DNA from: DASZUK01 sp035547695
GTDB taxonomy: Bacteria; Actinomycetota; Acidimicrobiia; Acidimicrobiales; RAAP-2
Assembly: GCA_035547695.1 (NCBI GenBank)
Contig: DASZUK010000001.1
Coordinates: 127,879 to 191,878 of the forward strand
Reading direction: 5' to 3'
DNA: 64,000 bases
Shown here: piece after piece, positions 1-8,249 of the stretch
How the letters are laid out: each line of letters begins with the position of its first letter
Position numbering within the stretch: position 1 is the stretch's first letter
Position numbers and translations under genes: made by a program
Notes under the pieces: model-generated
The model's database searches: none
The model's input: only the letters and a program-made list of their open reading frames with translations
Told to the model about the DNA's origin: nothing

Positions 1-212
1 ACGGCGGCCAGTTGCGACGACTGCCGGTCGTAGTCCGCCCAGGTCAGCGTGCGGTCGGTGCCGCCGGGACCGGCGCCCACCACGATGTAGGCCGGGCCCT
101 CCGGGTGCCGCCGGGCGTGCTGGCCGATGACCTGGGCCAGCGTCCGGTCCCCCCACCAGCCGGCCTCCCGGTACCGGCGGCGCTCGTCGTCGGACACCGT
201 GGGAATGGCCAC
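1..212 (-). CDS. AMP-dependent acyl-CoA ligase, N-terminal fragment (cut by window edge)
   Basis: This is the 5' end of a leftward gene that continues beyond base 1; about 70 codons are visible. The GTG at 210-212 is preceded on the minus strand by GGGAGG. The peptide begins VAIPTVSDDERRRYREAGWW and then has GDRTLAQVIGQHARRHPEGPAYI. This matches the N-terminus of ANL-superfamily acid-CoA ligases of the cyclohexanecarboxylate-CoA ligase or aryl-AMP ligase type, whose first helix carries the R-Y-x-x-x-G-W-W pattern. The P-loop and adenylation motifs lie outside the window, so the substrate cannot be inferred. It is divergent from the acyl-CoA ligase at 275, with a 62-bp shared promoter region. 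Confidence 0.7.
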   Translation of the reverse strand, partial: MAIPTVSDDERRRYREAGWWGDRTLAQVIGQHARRHPEGPAYIVVGAGPGGTDRTLTWADYDRQSSQLAA

Positions 213-274
213 CCATCCTCCCTTCGCGGCCCCCGGCTCCCGCCAGGGCCGTCTTTCTGCTACGAAACAAGTAG

Positions 275-2047
275 ATGATTACTAGCATTGAGGAACCGGG
301 AGGACAATCCGCCACGTGGGCCGGCCACGGGCCGGCCCACGAGCCGGCCGTGGACCCGGTCGGGCCGTACCCGGAGCCGCTGACCCCGCTGGCCTTCCTG
401 GACCGGTCGGCGGCGGTCTTCGGGGACCGGCTGGCCGTGGTGGACGGCGACCTGCGGTTCACCTACGCCGAGCTGGCCGACCGGTCGGCCCGGCTGGCCG
501 GGGCGCTGGCCGCCCTGGGGGTGGCCCCGGGGGACCGGGTGGCGGTGCTGAGCCCCAACTCCCACGTCCTGGTGGAGGCCCACTTCGGGGTGAACCTGGC
601 CGGGGCGGTGCTGGTGGCCCTGAACACCCGGCTGGGGTCCAGGGAGCTGGCCGGCATCCTGGCGCACTGCGGCGCCCGGGTGCTGGTCGTCGACGGCGAG
701 CTGGCCGAGCTGGCCGCAGGCGCCATCGCCGGCCTGGACGGTGCCGGCGCCACCGGGCCGACCGGTGCTGTCGGGCCGACCGGTGCTGCCGGTGGTGCCG
801 GGGCCGCCGGTGGTGCCGGTGTTGCCGGGGCCGCGGTGCCGCCGGTGGTGACGGTGGAGGCGGGGTTCACCGGCAGCCGCTACGAGACGCTGCTGGCCGA
901 GGCGGCCCCACTGCGGGTGCCGGTGGTGGCGGAGGACGGGCTGGTGTCGCTGAGCTACACCAGCGGGACCACCGGGGAGCCGAAGGGGGCGATGTACTCG
1001 CACCGCAGCGCCTACCTGCAGGGGGTGGCCCAGGTGGTGCACGGCGGCCTGGACCCGTCGTCGGTGTTCCTGTGGACGCTGCCGATGTTCCACTGCAACG
1101 GCTGGGGGTACCCGTGGGCGGTGACGGCGGCCGGGGCGGTGCACCTGTGCCTACGCCGGGTGGACGCGGCGGCGATCTGGCGGCACCTGCACGCCGACGG
1201 GGTCACCCACTTCAACGCGGCCCCGACGGTGCTGTCGATGATCGCGGACCACCCGGACCCCGGCGGGCGGCTGCCGACGGAGGTGCGGGTGGCCACCGGC
1301 GGGGCGCCGCCGACGCCGGCCCTGCTGGAGCGGATGGGGGACCTGAACATCCGGATCACCCACCTGTACGGCCTGACCGAGACGCTGGGGCCGGCGCTGG
1401 TGTGCGAGTGGCGGCCGGAGTGGGACGGCCTGGACGCCCCGGCCCGGGCCCGGCTGTCGGCCCGGCAGGGGGTGGTGACGGTGGCGGCCACCAAGGTCCG
1501 GGTGGTGCAGGCCGACGGCGTCGGCGTCGGCGTCGGCGGCGACGTGCCGGCTGACGGGGAGACGGCGGGGGAGATCTGGCTGCGGGGCCCGACGGTGATG
1601 CGGGGCTACTACCGCGACCCCGCCGGCACCCGGGCGGCGTTCTCGGACGGGTGGCTGCGGACCGGGGACCTGGGGGTGGTGCACCCGGACGGGTACGTGG
1701 AGATCCGGGACCGGGCCAAGGACGTCATCATCTCGGGCGGCGAGAACATCTCGTCGGTGGAGGTGGAGCGGGCGCTGTGCGAGCACCCGGCGGTGGCCGA
1801 GGCGGCGGTGGTGGCCAAGCCGGACGACCGGTGGGGGGAGACGCCGGTGGCGTTCGTGGTGCTGCGGCCGGGGGCGGTGGCCACCGCCGAGGAGCTGGCG
1901 GCGCACCTCCGTGGCCTGCTGGCCCGGTTCAAGGTGCCCAGGCGGATCGAGGTGGGGGACCTGCCGAAGACGGCCACGGGGAAGATCCGCAAGAACGAGC
2001 TGCGGGCCTGGGTGGCCGAGCACGACGGGCCCTGGGAGGCCCAGTAG
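275..2047 (+). CDS. long-chain fatty-acid-CoA ligase-like (FadD/ANL family) with Gly-X-Y insert
   Basis: This 590-residue protein should activate a carboxylic acid as acyl-AMP and then acyl-CoA. Visible ANL motifs are the phosphate-binding loop SYTSGTTGEPKGAM (about residues 226-239), YGLTETLGP (about 364-372), the hinge region with GDLGVVHPDGYVEIRDRAKD, the following ISGGENISSVEVE, and the C-terminal catalytic lysine in KTATGKIRKNELR. Length and motif order fit FadD-like ligases. Residues 158-187 form ten Gly-X-Y triplets, collagen-like and unexpected inside the N-terminal ligase domain. The ATG at 275 has no strong Shine-Dalgarno; a later start is possible. Chain-length preference cannot be read from sequence. 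Confidence 0.88.
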   Translation: MITSIEEPGGQSATWAGHGPAHEPAVDPVGPYPEPLTPLAFLDRSAAVFGDRLAVVDGDLRFTYAELADRSARLAGALAALGVAPGDRVAVLSPNSHVLVEAHFGVNLAGAVLVALNTRLGSRELAGILAHCGARVLVVDGELAELAAGAIAGLDGAGATGPTGAVGPTGAAGGAGAAGGAGVAGAAVPPVVTVEAGFTGSRYETLLAEAAPLRVPVVAEDGLVSLSYTSGTTGEPKGAMYSHRSAYLQGVAQVVHGGLDPSSVFLWTLPMFHCNGWGYPWAVTAAGAVHLCLRRVDAAAIWRHLHADGVTHFNAAPTVLSMIADHPDPGGRLPTEVRVATGGAPPTPALLERMGDLNIRITHLYGLTETLGPALVCEWRPEWDGLDAPARARLSARQGVVTVAATKVRVVQADGVGVGVGGDVPADGETAGEIWLRGPTVMRGYYRDPAGTRAAFSDGWLRTGDLGVVHPDGYVEIRDRAKDVIISGGENISSVEVERALCEHPAVAEAAVVAKPDDRWGETPVAFVVLRPGAVATAEELAAHLRGLLARFKVPRRIEVGDLPKTATGKIRKNELRAWVAEHDGPWEAQ

Positions 2048-2148
2048 GGGTCGGCGTGCGGCCGGCCCCGGCCGGCCCGGCCTGTTGCCCGCCCGGACAG
2101 GCGGCGGGGGTACGCTTGCGACCGATCGGGGGGCAGGAGAGGAGTGAC

Positions 2149-2370
2149 GTGGCCATCACCGTTGAGGCCGCCGGGCAGGTGCTGCCGGCGCTGGTCCGCC
2201 AGGTGGTCGATGACGGGTTGCCCGTCGAGATCCGGTCGGCCCAGGGTGACGCGGTGCTGCTGTCGCTGGCGGACTACGAAGCCCTGCAGGACCTCCGGGG
2301 GTCCGCGAACGGCGGCCGGCTGGCCGAGGCGTTGCGGGAGTGCCGCCGGTTGGAGGGCGACCGTCGCTGA
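2149..2370 (+). CDS. Phd/YefM-type antitoxin-like small protein (orphan)
   Basis: A 73-residue protein starts at GTG 2149 behind a CAGGAGAGGAG ribosome-binding stretch. The central part, VRQVVDDGLPVEIRSAQGDA followed by VLLSLADYEALQDL, has the layout of Phd/YefM antitoxins: a strand of the form x-V-x-I-x, then a loop, then V-L-L-S-x-x-x-Y-E-A-L. Such proteins neutralise a PIN or RelE toxin and repress their own operon. No toxin follows directly; the next gene is a MerR-like protein 97 bp downstream. It may be solitary, or a stray regulator. Family assignment is by pattern only. Confidence 0.6.
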   Translation: MAITVEAAGQVLPALVRQVVDDGLPVEIRSAQGDAVLLSLADYEALQDLRGSANGGRLAEALRECRRLEGDRR

Positions 2371-2467
2371 CCGGGGTGGGCATCACCCTGGTGCCGGGCG
2401 GGGCCCGGTTGCCGCCGGGCGGAGGGCGGGGGGAGACTGGGGTCCCGACCCGGAGGGAGGTTCCCGG

Positions 2468-2662
2468 ATGGACCAGTACACAGGCGACCTGGACGCCCTC
2501 CTCGACGACGCGGAGGCCGCGTCCGAGTTGGAGGTCCAGCCGGACCGGATCCAGGTGATGGTCGACCAGGGCCTGCTCACCCCGGTCGGCGACACCGACG
2601 CCGAAGGCGGCCGGCGGTTCCGCCGGGCCGACGTCCTGGCCCTCCGGGAGCTCGGCGGCTGA
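2468..2662 (+). CDS. small MerR-like helix-turn-helix protein
   Basis: A 64-residue ORF with ATG at 2468 and a strong GGAGGGAGG ribosome-binding site at 2453-2461. The segment VQPDRIQVMVDQGLLTPV, then GGRRFRRADVLALREL, resembles the MerR/excisionase winged-helix pattern (helix, turn, G-L-L-x-P, basic wing, second helix). There is no effector domain, so it would be a minimal DNA-binding protein like the small MerR-type proteins near TA and mobile loci. It could regulate the neighbouring antitoxin gene. The function is inferred only from the fold-like pattern. Confidence 0.55.
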   Translation: MDQYTGDLDALLDDAEAASELEVQPDRIQVMVDQGLLTPVGDTDAEGGRRFRRADVLALRELGG

Positions 2663-2699
2663 CCCTCCTCGTCAGCCCCCTCCTCTTCAGCCCCCTCAG

Positions 2700-2750
2700 C
2701 CGGTCACCTGGCCGCCTGGTCACCTCGCCATCTGGCCACCTGTGGCCACG
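2700..2750. repeat. CACCTGGCC-rich repeat, copy 1 (upstream of vapBC-like pair)
   Basis: CCGGTCACCTGGCC followed by CCTGG-x-x-ACCT-x-GCC is found here and again, slightly diverged, at 3540-3590. Both copies sit just upstream of a toxin-antitoxin gene. Within each copy the ACCTGGCC core recurs two or three times. Confidence 0.6.
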
Positions 2751-2776
2751 TCCCGAGGACCACGGGTGTCCTACTC

Positions 2777-3070
2777 ATGTACTACCATTTTCTTGTGGCG
2801 GTGAGAAAGAAGCGCTCGGTGTCGATGCCCCCTGACGTCGACCGGCAAATTGCGACGGCCGCCGCAGATGCCGGCATGTCGTACAGCGCGTGGTTGGCCG
2901 CGACGGCCCGCAAAGAGCTCACGATCCGTGCCGGCCTGGACGCCGTCGAACGCTTCCAGCACGACCAGGGGACCTTCAGCCCCGAAGAACTGGCCGAGGC
3001 CGACCGGTGGGCCAGGAGTGCCGTTGCACGGGGCCAGCACAGCGGCGCGCGCCGGCGCCGAAGTGCCTGA
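2777..3070 (+). CDS. ribbon-helix-helix antitoxin of a VapBC-like module
   Basis: The ORF gives up to 97 residues. In-frame GTG codons at 2795 and 2801 are alternative starts, because the first residues MYYHFL lie over a promoter-like stretch and there is no Shine-Dalgarno. The core RSVSMPPDVDRQIATAAADA, then GMSYSAWLAATARKEL, is typical of RHH antitoxins: a beta strand followed by two helices with S-x-W-L. The C-terminal part should wrap the toxin. The stop codon overlaps the toxin ATG by one base (TGATG), so the two are translationally coupled. Expected role: bind and inhibit the PIN toxin and autorepress. Confidence 0.75.
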   Translation: MYYHFLVAVRKKRSVSMPPDVDRQIATAAADAGMSYSAWLAATARKELTIRAGLDAVERFQHDQGTFSPEELAEADRWARSAVARGQHSGARRRRSA

Positions 3071-3450
3071 TGGGCGTCACGTACGACACCGGCGCCCTCA
3101 TCGCCGCCGACCGGGGCGAACGCCGAATGTGGGCTCGTCATCAGGCACTTCTCAAGCTCCGGGAGGTTCCGACGGTACCTGCTCCCGTCGTCGCCCAGGC
3201 ATGGCGCGGTGGGAGCCGCCAAGCGTTGCTTTCGCGCCTCCTCGCCGGATGCACCGTCGAGGTGCTCGACGACGTCGGGGCGCGAGCTACGGGCACGCTG
3301 GCCACCCAGGCGGCGACCGACGACGTGGTCGACGCCTGCGTGGTGGAGGGTGCGTTGCGACGCCGTGACCTGGTCGTCAGCGCCGATCCCGGCGACCTGA
3401 CCACGATCGCCAACGCCACCGGCCGCGCACTCGAAGTGGAACCGCCCTGA
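3070..3450 (+). CDS. PIN-domain toxin (VapC-like ribonuclease)
   Basis: A 126-residue protein starting MGVTYDTGALIAADRGERRM. PIN-domain acidic positions are visible: D6 in YDTGAL, a central E/D region, and the C-terminal DDVVDACVVEGALRR and VVSADPGDL segments that usually complete the Mg-binding site (ATDDVVDA, S-A-D-x-x-D-L). VapC toxins cleave tRNA or rRNA. It is coupled to the RHH antitoxin by a one-base overlap. About 155 bp without a convincing gene follow before the HipA region. Confidence 0.8.
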   Translation: MGVTYDTGALIAADRGERRMWARHQALLKLREVPTVPAPVVAQAWRGGSRQALLSRLLAGCTVEVLDDVGARATGTLATQAATDDVVDACVVEGALRRRDLVVSADPGDLTTIANATGRALEVEPP

Positions 3451-3539
3451 CCGGGTGATCCCGGGCCTGCCCGACCGGCCTCGGCAGACCGGCCTCGGCA
3501 ATCCGCGGCGCGGTGGCCGGGCCGGGCCGCCGGTTGGCC

Positions 3540-3590
3540 GCCGGTCACCTGGCCACCTGGCTACCTGGCCGTTTGGGCCACTTGGATAGC
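3540..3590. repeat. CACCTGGCC-rich repeat, copy 2 (upstream of hipA)
   Basis: This stretch starts CCGGTCACCTGGCCACCTGG and is close to the copy at 2700-2750 over about 35-45 bp. It ends against the palindrome TAGCGCTA at 3587-3594, a possible operator or -10 region for the HipA gene. Confidence 0.55.
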
Positions 3591-3605
3591 GCTAGAACGG
3601 TGACC

Positions 3606-3713
3606 ATGCCGGACCGCCGGACCCGGAACGACGGGCTCGACCTCCTCGACGCCCGGGACCGCGAACGCCGGACCCCGGCGGCCCGGGTGCGGCACCGGCG
3701 CGGTCCGGGCTGA
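3606..3713 (+). CDS. possible 35-residue leader ORF upstream of hipA
   Basis: ATG at 3606 gives 35 mostly charged residues (many Arg and Asp) ending 6 bp before the HipA GTG. It sits where a HipB antitoxin gene would be expected. However, no helix-turn-helix is visible and it is far shorter than HipB (about 70-90 residues). It could be a translated leader, a degraded HipB, or non-coding. Confidence 0.25.
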   Translation: MPDRRTRNDGLDLLDARDRERRTPAARVRHRRGPG

Positions 3714-3719
3714 CCAGCC

Positions 3720-5033
3720 GTGGCCTACCAGCCGGTGGACGTCGTCGAGGTGCGGGCCTGGGGACGGCGGGTCGGCGCGGTGGCCCTCGATCCGGGCACC
3801 GGCTGGTACGCCTTCGCCTTCGACCCCGGCTGGGTCGACGGCGGCGTCGAGCTGGCGCCCCTGCACATGCCGCTCCGGGTGGACCCCTACGAGTTCCCCC
3901 GGCTGTCCCGGGACACCTTCTACGGGCTGCCCGCCCTGCTGGCCGACGCCCTCCCCGACGCCTTCGGCAACGCCCTCGTCGACGTCTGGATGGCCGAGCA
4001 GGGCGTCCCCGCCCAGGCCATCACCCCCCTGGACCGCCTGGCCTACGCCGCCGACCGGGCCATGGGTGCCCTCCAGTTCCGCCCCTCCACCCGCCCCGAA
4101 GGCGACGACGTGCCGACGGCGGTGCAACTGGCCGACCTGGTGCTGGCCGCCCGGTTGCGCGTCCGCGGGGAGCCCCCCTCCGACGAGACCGCCCACGCCG
4201 CCCTCCGGCAGCTCATCGGGGTGGGCACCAGTGCCGGCGGCGCCCGGGCCAAGGCGGTGGTCGCCTTCAACCCGGCCACCTACCAGGTGCGGCCCTCCCA
4301 CGGCCCCCTCCCCCCGGGCTTCGAGCAGTGGCTCGTCAAGCTCGACGGGGTCAGCGGGGCCGGGATGGACGGCCACGGTGACCGGCTGGGCGACGGCGCG
4401 CCGTACGGCCGCATCGAGTACGCCTACAGCCTCATGGCGGGTGCCGCCGGTATCGACATGGCCCGGTGCCTCCTCCTCCCCGAGGGTCCCCGCCGGCACT
4501 TCATGACCCGCCGCTTCGACCGCGGGCCGGACGGCGAGCGGCTGCACCTCGTCTCGCTGTGCGCCCTGGCCCACCTCGACTACAACCTGGTGGCCACCCA
4601 CAGCTACGACCAGTACCTCCAGACCGTCACCGCCCTCGACCTGGACCTCGACCAGCTCGCCCAGGCCTACCGCCGCATGGTCTTCAACGTGCTCGCCGTC
4701 AACCGCGACGACCACACCAAGAACTTCGCCTTCCTCCGACCGGCCGACGGCGCGTGGCGCCTGGCCCCGGCCTTCGACCTCACCCACGCCTACAACCCCC
4801 ACAGCCACTGGACCAGCCGGCACCTGATGGCGGTGAACGGCAAGTTCGAGCACGTCGCCCTCGACGACCTCCACGCCGTCGGCGACCGGCACCACGTTCC
4901 GGCCTACCGGCGGATCGTGCGGGAAGTGGCCGACGCCGTCGACGCCTGGCCCAGCTTCGGCGTCGCCGCCGATCTCGACGACGGCACCGTCCACAGCGTC
5001 GCCGCCGACCTCCACCGGTTCCGGCCGCGCTGA
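3720..5033 (+). CDS. hipA: HipA-family serine/threonine kinase toxin
   Basis: A 437-residue protein of normal HipA length starting at GTG 3720. The N-terminal HipA subdomain carries YGLPALLADALPDAFGNAL. The activation and ATP loop GVGTSAGGARAKA (about residues 163-175) matches the HipA G-x-S-x-G-G-A-x-x-K pattern. Later come FMTRRFDR, the catalytic loop NRDDHTKNFAF and the metal-binding AFDLTHAY (DFD/DFG equivalent). HipA kinases phosphorylate aminoacyl-tRNA synthetases or related targets and cause dormancy. All catalytic landmarks are intact, yet no recognisable HipB lies upstream (see 3606). A cognate antitoxin may be missing or unusual. Confidence 0.88.
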   Translation: MAYQPVDVVEVRAWGRRVGAVALDPGTGWYAFAFDPGWVDGGVELAPLHMPLRVDPYEFPRLSRDTFYGLPALLADALPDAFGNALVDVWMAEQGVPAQAITPLDRLAYAADRAMGALQFRPSTRPEGDDVPTAVQLADLVLAARLRVRGEPPSDETAHAALRQLIGVGTSAGGARAKAVVAFNPATYQVRPSHGPLPPGFEQWLVKLDGVSGAGMDGHGDRLGDGAPYGRIEYAYSLMAGAAGIDMARCLLLPEGPRRHFMTRRFDRGPDGERLHLVSLCALAHLDYNLVATHSYDQYLQTVTALDLDLDQLAQAYRRMVFNVLAVNRDDHTKNFAFLRPADGAWRLAPAFDLTHAYNPHSHWTSRHLMAVNGKFEHVALDDLHAVGDRHHVPAYRRIVREVADAVDAWPSFGVAADLDDGTVHSVAADLHRFRPR

Positions 5034-5194
5034 CCCTGTCGGTTCGCATCCGGCGACGGGCCGCCGGCCGGTGCCCCCTCGCCGGGGTCGTTGCCGCTGG
5101 GCGGGGACTGACGTCGGGAGTTTGCTCCGGTCCGGCCCACCCGGGCCTGGCCCACCGGGGCCTGGCACACCCAGCGTCGGCCTGCCCGGGCGGT

Positions 5195-7351
5195 TCAGGG
5201 GGCCGGGGCCGGGACCTCGTCAGGCAGCAGGTCGGTCCGGTCGGCGGCCGTCAGCCGGTGCCGCCGGTGCGGCCACCAGAAGTGCCAGCCCCGGAGGGCC
5301 GCGATGGTGGGCACGATGCGGGTGGCCAGCACGTTGGCGGCCAGCAGCACCCCCAGCGCGACGGCCAGCCCGATCTCCTCCAGCAGTTGGATCCCGGTGA
5401 GCAGCAGCGAGGCGAACGTGCCGGCCAGGATGACCGCCGCCGCACCGACGGCGGGGGAGCCGTGGATGACGGCCTGCCGGGACGCCTCCCGCGGGGCCAG
5501 CCCCTCGTCGAACCCCTCCCGCAGCCGCGCCGAGATCAGGATGTTGTAGTCGGTCCCGATGGCCATGACGAACAGGTACACCACGATCGGGATGGTGAAG
5601 TCCAGGCCGGAGAACCCGAACCCGGTCAGGAACACCAGGGAGATGACGCCGAGGGTGGCCGCGTAGGTCACCACCACCCCGACCAGCAGGTAGAGCGGGG
5701 CCACCACCGCCCGGAGCAGCAGGGCCAGGATGACGGCCACGATGGCCAGGGCCAGCGGGAACACGTGCTCCATGTCCAGCCGCAGCGCCGTCCGGACGTC
5801 GGCCAACTGGGCGGTGGTGCCCCCCACGTAGGTGGTGGCCCCCGGCACCGCGCCGGAGGATGCCGTGTCCCCCAGCGGCCCGACCACCGTGTCCATGGCG
5901 GCGACCGAGTACGGGTCCTGTGTGAGCAGCACGTCGATGACCGCCTGGCCTGTGCCGGCGGCGTACTGCGGCGGCAGCACCCTGGACACCCCGCTGACCT
6001 TGGACAGGCCGGCCACCAGCCCATTCACGGCTGTCTTGTCCAGCGCCGCCGTCGTGGACGACACCACGTACACCTGGGTGGGCCCCAGGTAGCCGGCCGG
6101 GAACGCCGACGCCATCGTGTCGTACGCCTCCTGCGACGGCGTCGACGTGGGCAGCTCGGCCAGTTGGTTGTAGGTGGTCTTGAACCCCAGCACCCCGAAG
6201 GCCAGCCCGACCAGCACCGCGCTCCAGGCCACCAGGACCACGGCGGGGTGCTTCACCACCATCCCGGCCAGCAGCTCCGACCGGGTCCGCCGGCTGGACT
6301 GCCTCAGCCGCGGCGCCGTCGGCCAGAACAGGTGCCTGCCCAGCAGGCTGCAGATGGCCGGCACCAGGGTGAGGGCGGCCGCTAGCATCAGCAGGATGCC
6401 CACGATGAGCCCCGGCGCCAGCGTCTTCAGCGACTCCAGGCTGGCCACCAGCAGGGCGGCGAACGCGGCCATGACGGTGGCCCCGGCCGACGCGATCACC
6501 TCCCCGACCCGCTCCACCGAGAACCGCAGGCTGCTCTTCGGGTCGTCCCCGCCAGCCATCCGCTCCCGGTGCCGGAACATCATGAACACCACGTAGTCCG
6601 TCCCCACCCCGAACATCACCACCACCAGCAACGGCGCCAGCTCCGGGCCGACCACGAACCCGAACCAGTCGGCCAGGTCCGCGGTCAGCGACTGGGCCAT
6701 CTGGTGCACCACCCCGATGACCACGATGGGCAGCACCGCGATGAGCACGCTGCGGAACACCAGGCCGAGCAGCACGACGATCAGCGCCACCGTCGCGATG
6801 GCGATGACGACCTCCGCGCTGTCGAACGCCTGCGTCGAGTCCACGCTGATCGCCGCGCTGCCGGTCAGCCCGCCGTTGAGGCCGGAGCCCGCCAGGAAGG
6901 CGTTGGTGTCGTTCCGCACCACCGGCACCGCGTCGTTCGGGCCCGGTGTGCCCGGGGCACCCCTGAACACCACCTGCACCAGTTGCACCTTCTTGTCCGG
7001 CGACAGGAACAGCGGGGAGGTGGTCACCGACTCCACCGATGTGATCTTGTCCGCCGTCAACGCGGCCGCCAACGCCGTCACCTTCTGCTGGTCCGCGGTG
7101 CTCAGCACCCCGCCGTCGTCCGCGCTCACCACCACGGTCCCCGACGCCTGGGCGGTGGACGGGAAGTACTTGTCGGCCACCTGCAGGGCCTGCACCGACT
7201 CGTACGAACTGGGTAGGAACGACGAGTTGTTGTTCGACGTGTACTTCACCAACTGCGGCGACAGCGTCACCAGCAGGACCGCACCGACCACCCAGGCGCC
7301 GATGACCCACCACGGGTGCCCCACCACCACCCGTCCGAGCTTCGTGAACAT
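5195..7351 (-). CDS. MmpL/RND-family membrane exporter
   Basis: A 718-residue protein with the typical two-half RND layout. There is an N-terminal membrane helix (WWVIGAWVVGAVLLVTLS), then a periplasmic loop of about 140 residues, a block of five or six helices, a second extracellular loop and a second helix block. The segment FGVGTDYVVFMMFRHRE and its counterpart AIGTDYNILISARLRE carry the G-T-D-Y proton-relay motif seen in MmpL proteins. MmpL transporters export lipids or other hydrophobic compounds. It is convergent with hipA (161 bp apart, containing short GGCCTGGCCCACC-type repeats) and divergent from the DeoR regulator. Confidence 0.88.
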   Translation of the reverse strand: MFTKLGRVVVGHPWWVIGAWVVGAVLLVTLSPQLVKYTSNNNSSFLPSSYESVQALQVADKYFPSTAQASGTVVVSADDGGVLSTADQQKVTALAAALTADKITSVESVTTSPLFLSPDKKVQLVQVVFRGAPGTPGPNDAVPVVRNDTNAFLAGSGLNGGLTGSAAISVDSTQAFDSAEVVIAIATVALIVVLLGLVFRSVLIAVLPIVVIGVVHQMAQSLTADLADWFGFVVGPELAPLLVVVMFGVGTDYVVFMMFRHRERMAGGDDPKSSLRFSVERVGEVIASAGATVMAAFAALLVASLESLKTLAPGLIVGILLMLAAALTLVPAICSLLGRHLFWPTAPRLRQSSRRTRSELLAGMVVKHPAVVLVAWSAVLVGLAFGVLGFKTTYNQLAELPTSTPSQEAYDTMASAFPAGYLGPTQVYVVSSTTAALDKTAVNGLVAGLSKVSGVSRVLPPQYAAGTGQAVIDVLLTQDPYSVAAMDTVVGPLGDTASSGAVPGATTYVGGTTAQLADVRTALRLDMEHVFPLALAIVAVILALLLRAVVAPLYLLVGVVVTYAATLGVISLVFLTGFGFSGLDFTIPIVVYLFVMAIGTDYNILISARLREGFDEGLAPREASRQAVIHGSPAVGAAAVILAGTFASLLLTGIQLLEEIGLAVALGVLLAANVLATRIVPTIAALRGWHFWWPHRRHRLTAADRTDLLPDEVPAPAP

Positions 7352-7490
7352 CCGTCTGTTCCCCCCCGGGCCGACGTCCCGACATCCTGCCGTCCTGCCG
7401 TCCCCGACGGCCGACGGCGTCGAGCATAGGTCGGCCGGGTGCCCCGATGCCGGAGGTCAAACGCACAGAAAATGTGGTAGAAACAACATC
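7352..7490. promoter_or_regulatory. divergent promoter region mmpL / deoR-type gene
   Basis: A 139-bp intergenic stretch shared by the leftward MmpL gene and the rightward DeoR-family gene. The MmpL-proximal half is C-rich with repeated CCGTC. The DeoR-proximal half is locally AT-richer (AAACGCACAGAAAATGTGG) and is the likely promoter and autoregulatory site. No clear -35/-10 pair can be assigned. Confidence 0.3.
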
Positions 7491-8249
7491 ATGGATGTGC
7501 GAACACGCCGGCAGCACATCGTCCGAGCCCTCAACCAGCGGGGAGCCCTGCACGTGGCCGAGCTCGCCGCCGAGCTCGGCTGCTCCGACATGACCGTCCG
7601 CCGTGACCTGGAGAGCCTGGAACGGGACGGGGTGCTGCGCCGGGTCCACGGCGGCGCCGTCCGCAGCGCCCTCGGCGCCGAGGAGACCCCGTACGCCGTC
7701 CGCGCCCTGCAGCAGGTGGCCGCCAAGTCGGCCATCGGCGCCGCCGCGGCCGCCCTGCTGGTGGACGGCGAGACCGTCGTCGTCGACGGCGGGTCCACCG
7801 CCCTCGAGGTGGCCCGGTCCCTGCAGGACCGCCGCCTGACCGTCATGCCCCTCGCCCTCCGGCCGGCCATCGAGCTCTGTGACCACCCCGGCATCCGCCT
7901 CATCCTGCCCGGCGGCGAGGTCCGTCCCGGAGAGCTCTCCTTCACCGGCAGCCTCGCCGACCCGGCCTTCGCCGCCCTGCGCTTCGACGCCTGCATCCTC
8001 GGCATCTGCGGCATCGACCCCGATGCCGGCGTCACCACCCACCTCCTCGCTGAGGCCACCGTCAAGCGCGCCGCGGTCACGGCCAGCCGCCGGGTCATCG
8101 CCGTCGCCGACTCCGAAAAGCTCGGCCGGGTCGCCTTCGGCCACGTCTGCCCCCTCGCCCACGTCGACGTCCTGGTCACCGACGCCACAGCCGACGAGGA
8201 GGCCGTCCAGGCCCTGGCTCGGGCCGGCGTCGATGTCCGCATCGCCTGA
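7491..8249 (+). CDS. DeoR/GlpR-family transcriptional regulator
   Basis: 252 residues starting MDVRTRRQHIVRALNQRG. The DeoR helix-turn-helix (about residues 5-57) includes the family signature CSDMTVRRDLESLERDG followed by VLRRVHGGAV. The C-terminal DeoR sensor domain (about 75-235) has VVDGGSTALEVARSL, a sugar-phosphate-binding-like loop, and later FDACILGICGIDP and VIAVADSEKLG. Such regulators repress sugar catabolism genes and respond to phosphorylated sugars. Its 3' end overlaps the MFS gene by 17 bases, so it probably controls that transporter. Confidence 0.9.
   Translation: MDVRTRRQHIVRALNQRGALHVAELAAELGCSDMTVRRDLESLERDGVLRRVHGGAVRSALGAEETPYAVRALQQVAAKSAIGAAAAALLVDGETVVVDGGSTALEVARSLQDRRLTVMPLALRPAIELCDHPGIRLILPGGEVRPGELSFTGSLADPAFAALRFDACILGICGIDPDAGVTTHLLAEATVKRAAVTASRRVIAVADSEKLGRVAFGHVCPLAHVDVLVTDATADEEAVQALARAGVDVRIA

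Noticed and set aside
260..1144. Long open frame on the minus strand opposite the acyl-CoA ligase
   Set aside because: It is an antisense shadow of a high-GC gene; the composition is Arg/Pro/Gly-rich and no domain fits.
3606..3713. HipB antitoxin upstream of hipA
   Set aside because: The 35-residue frame lacks a helix-turn-helix and is too short to be HipB.
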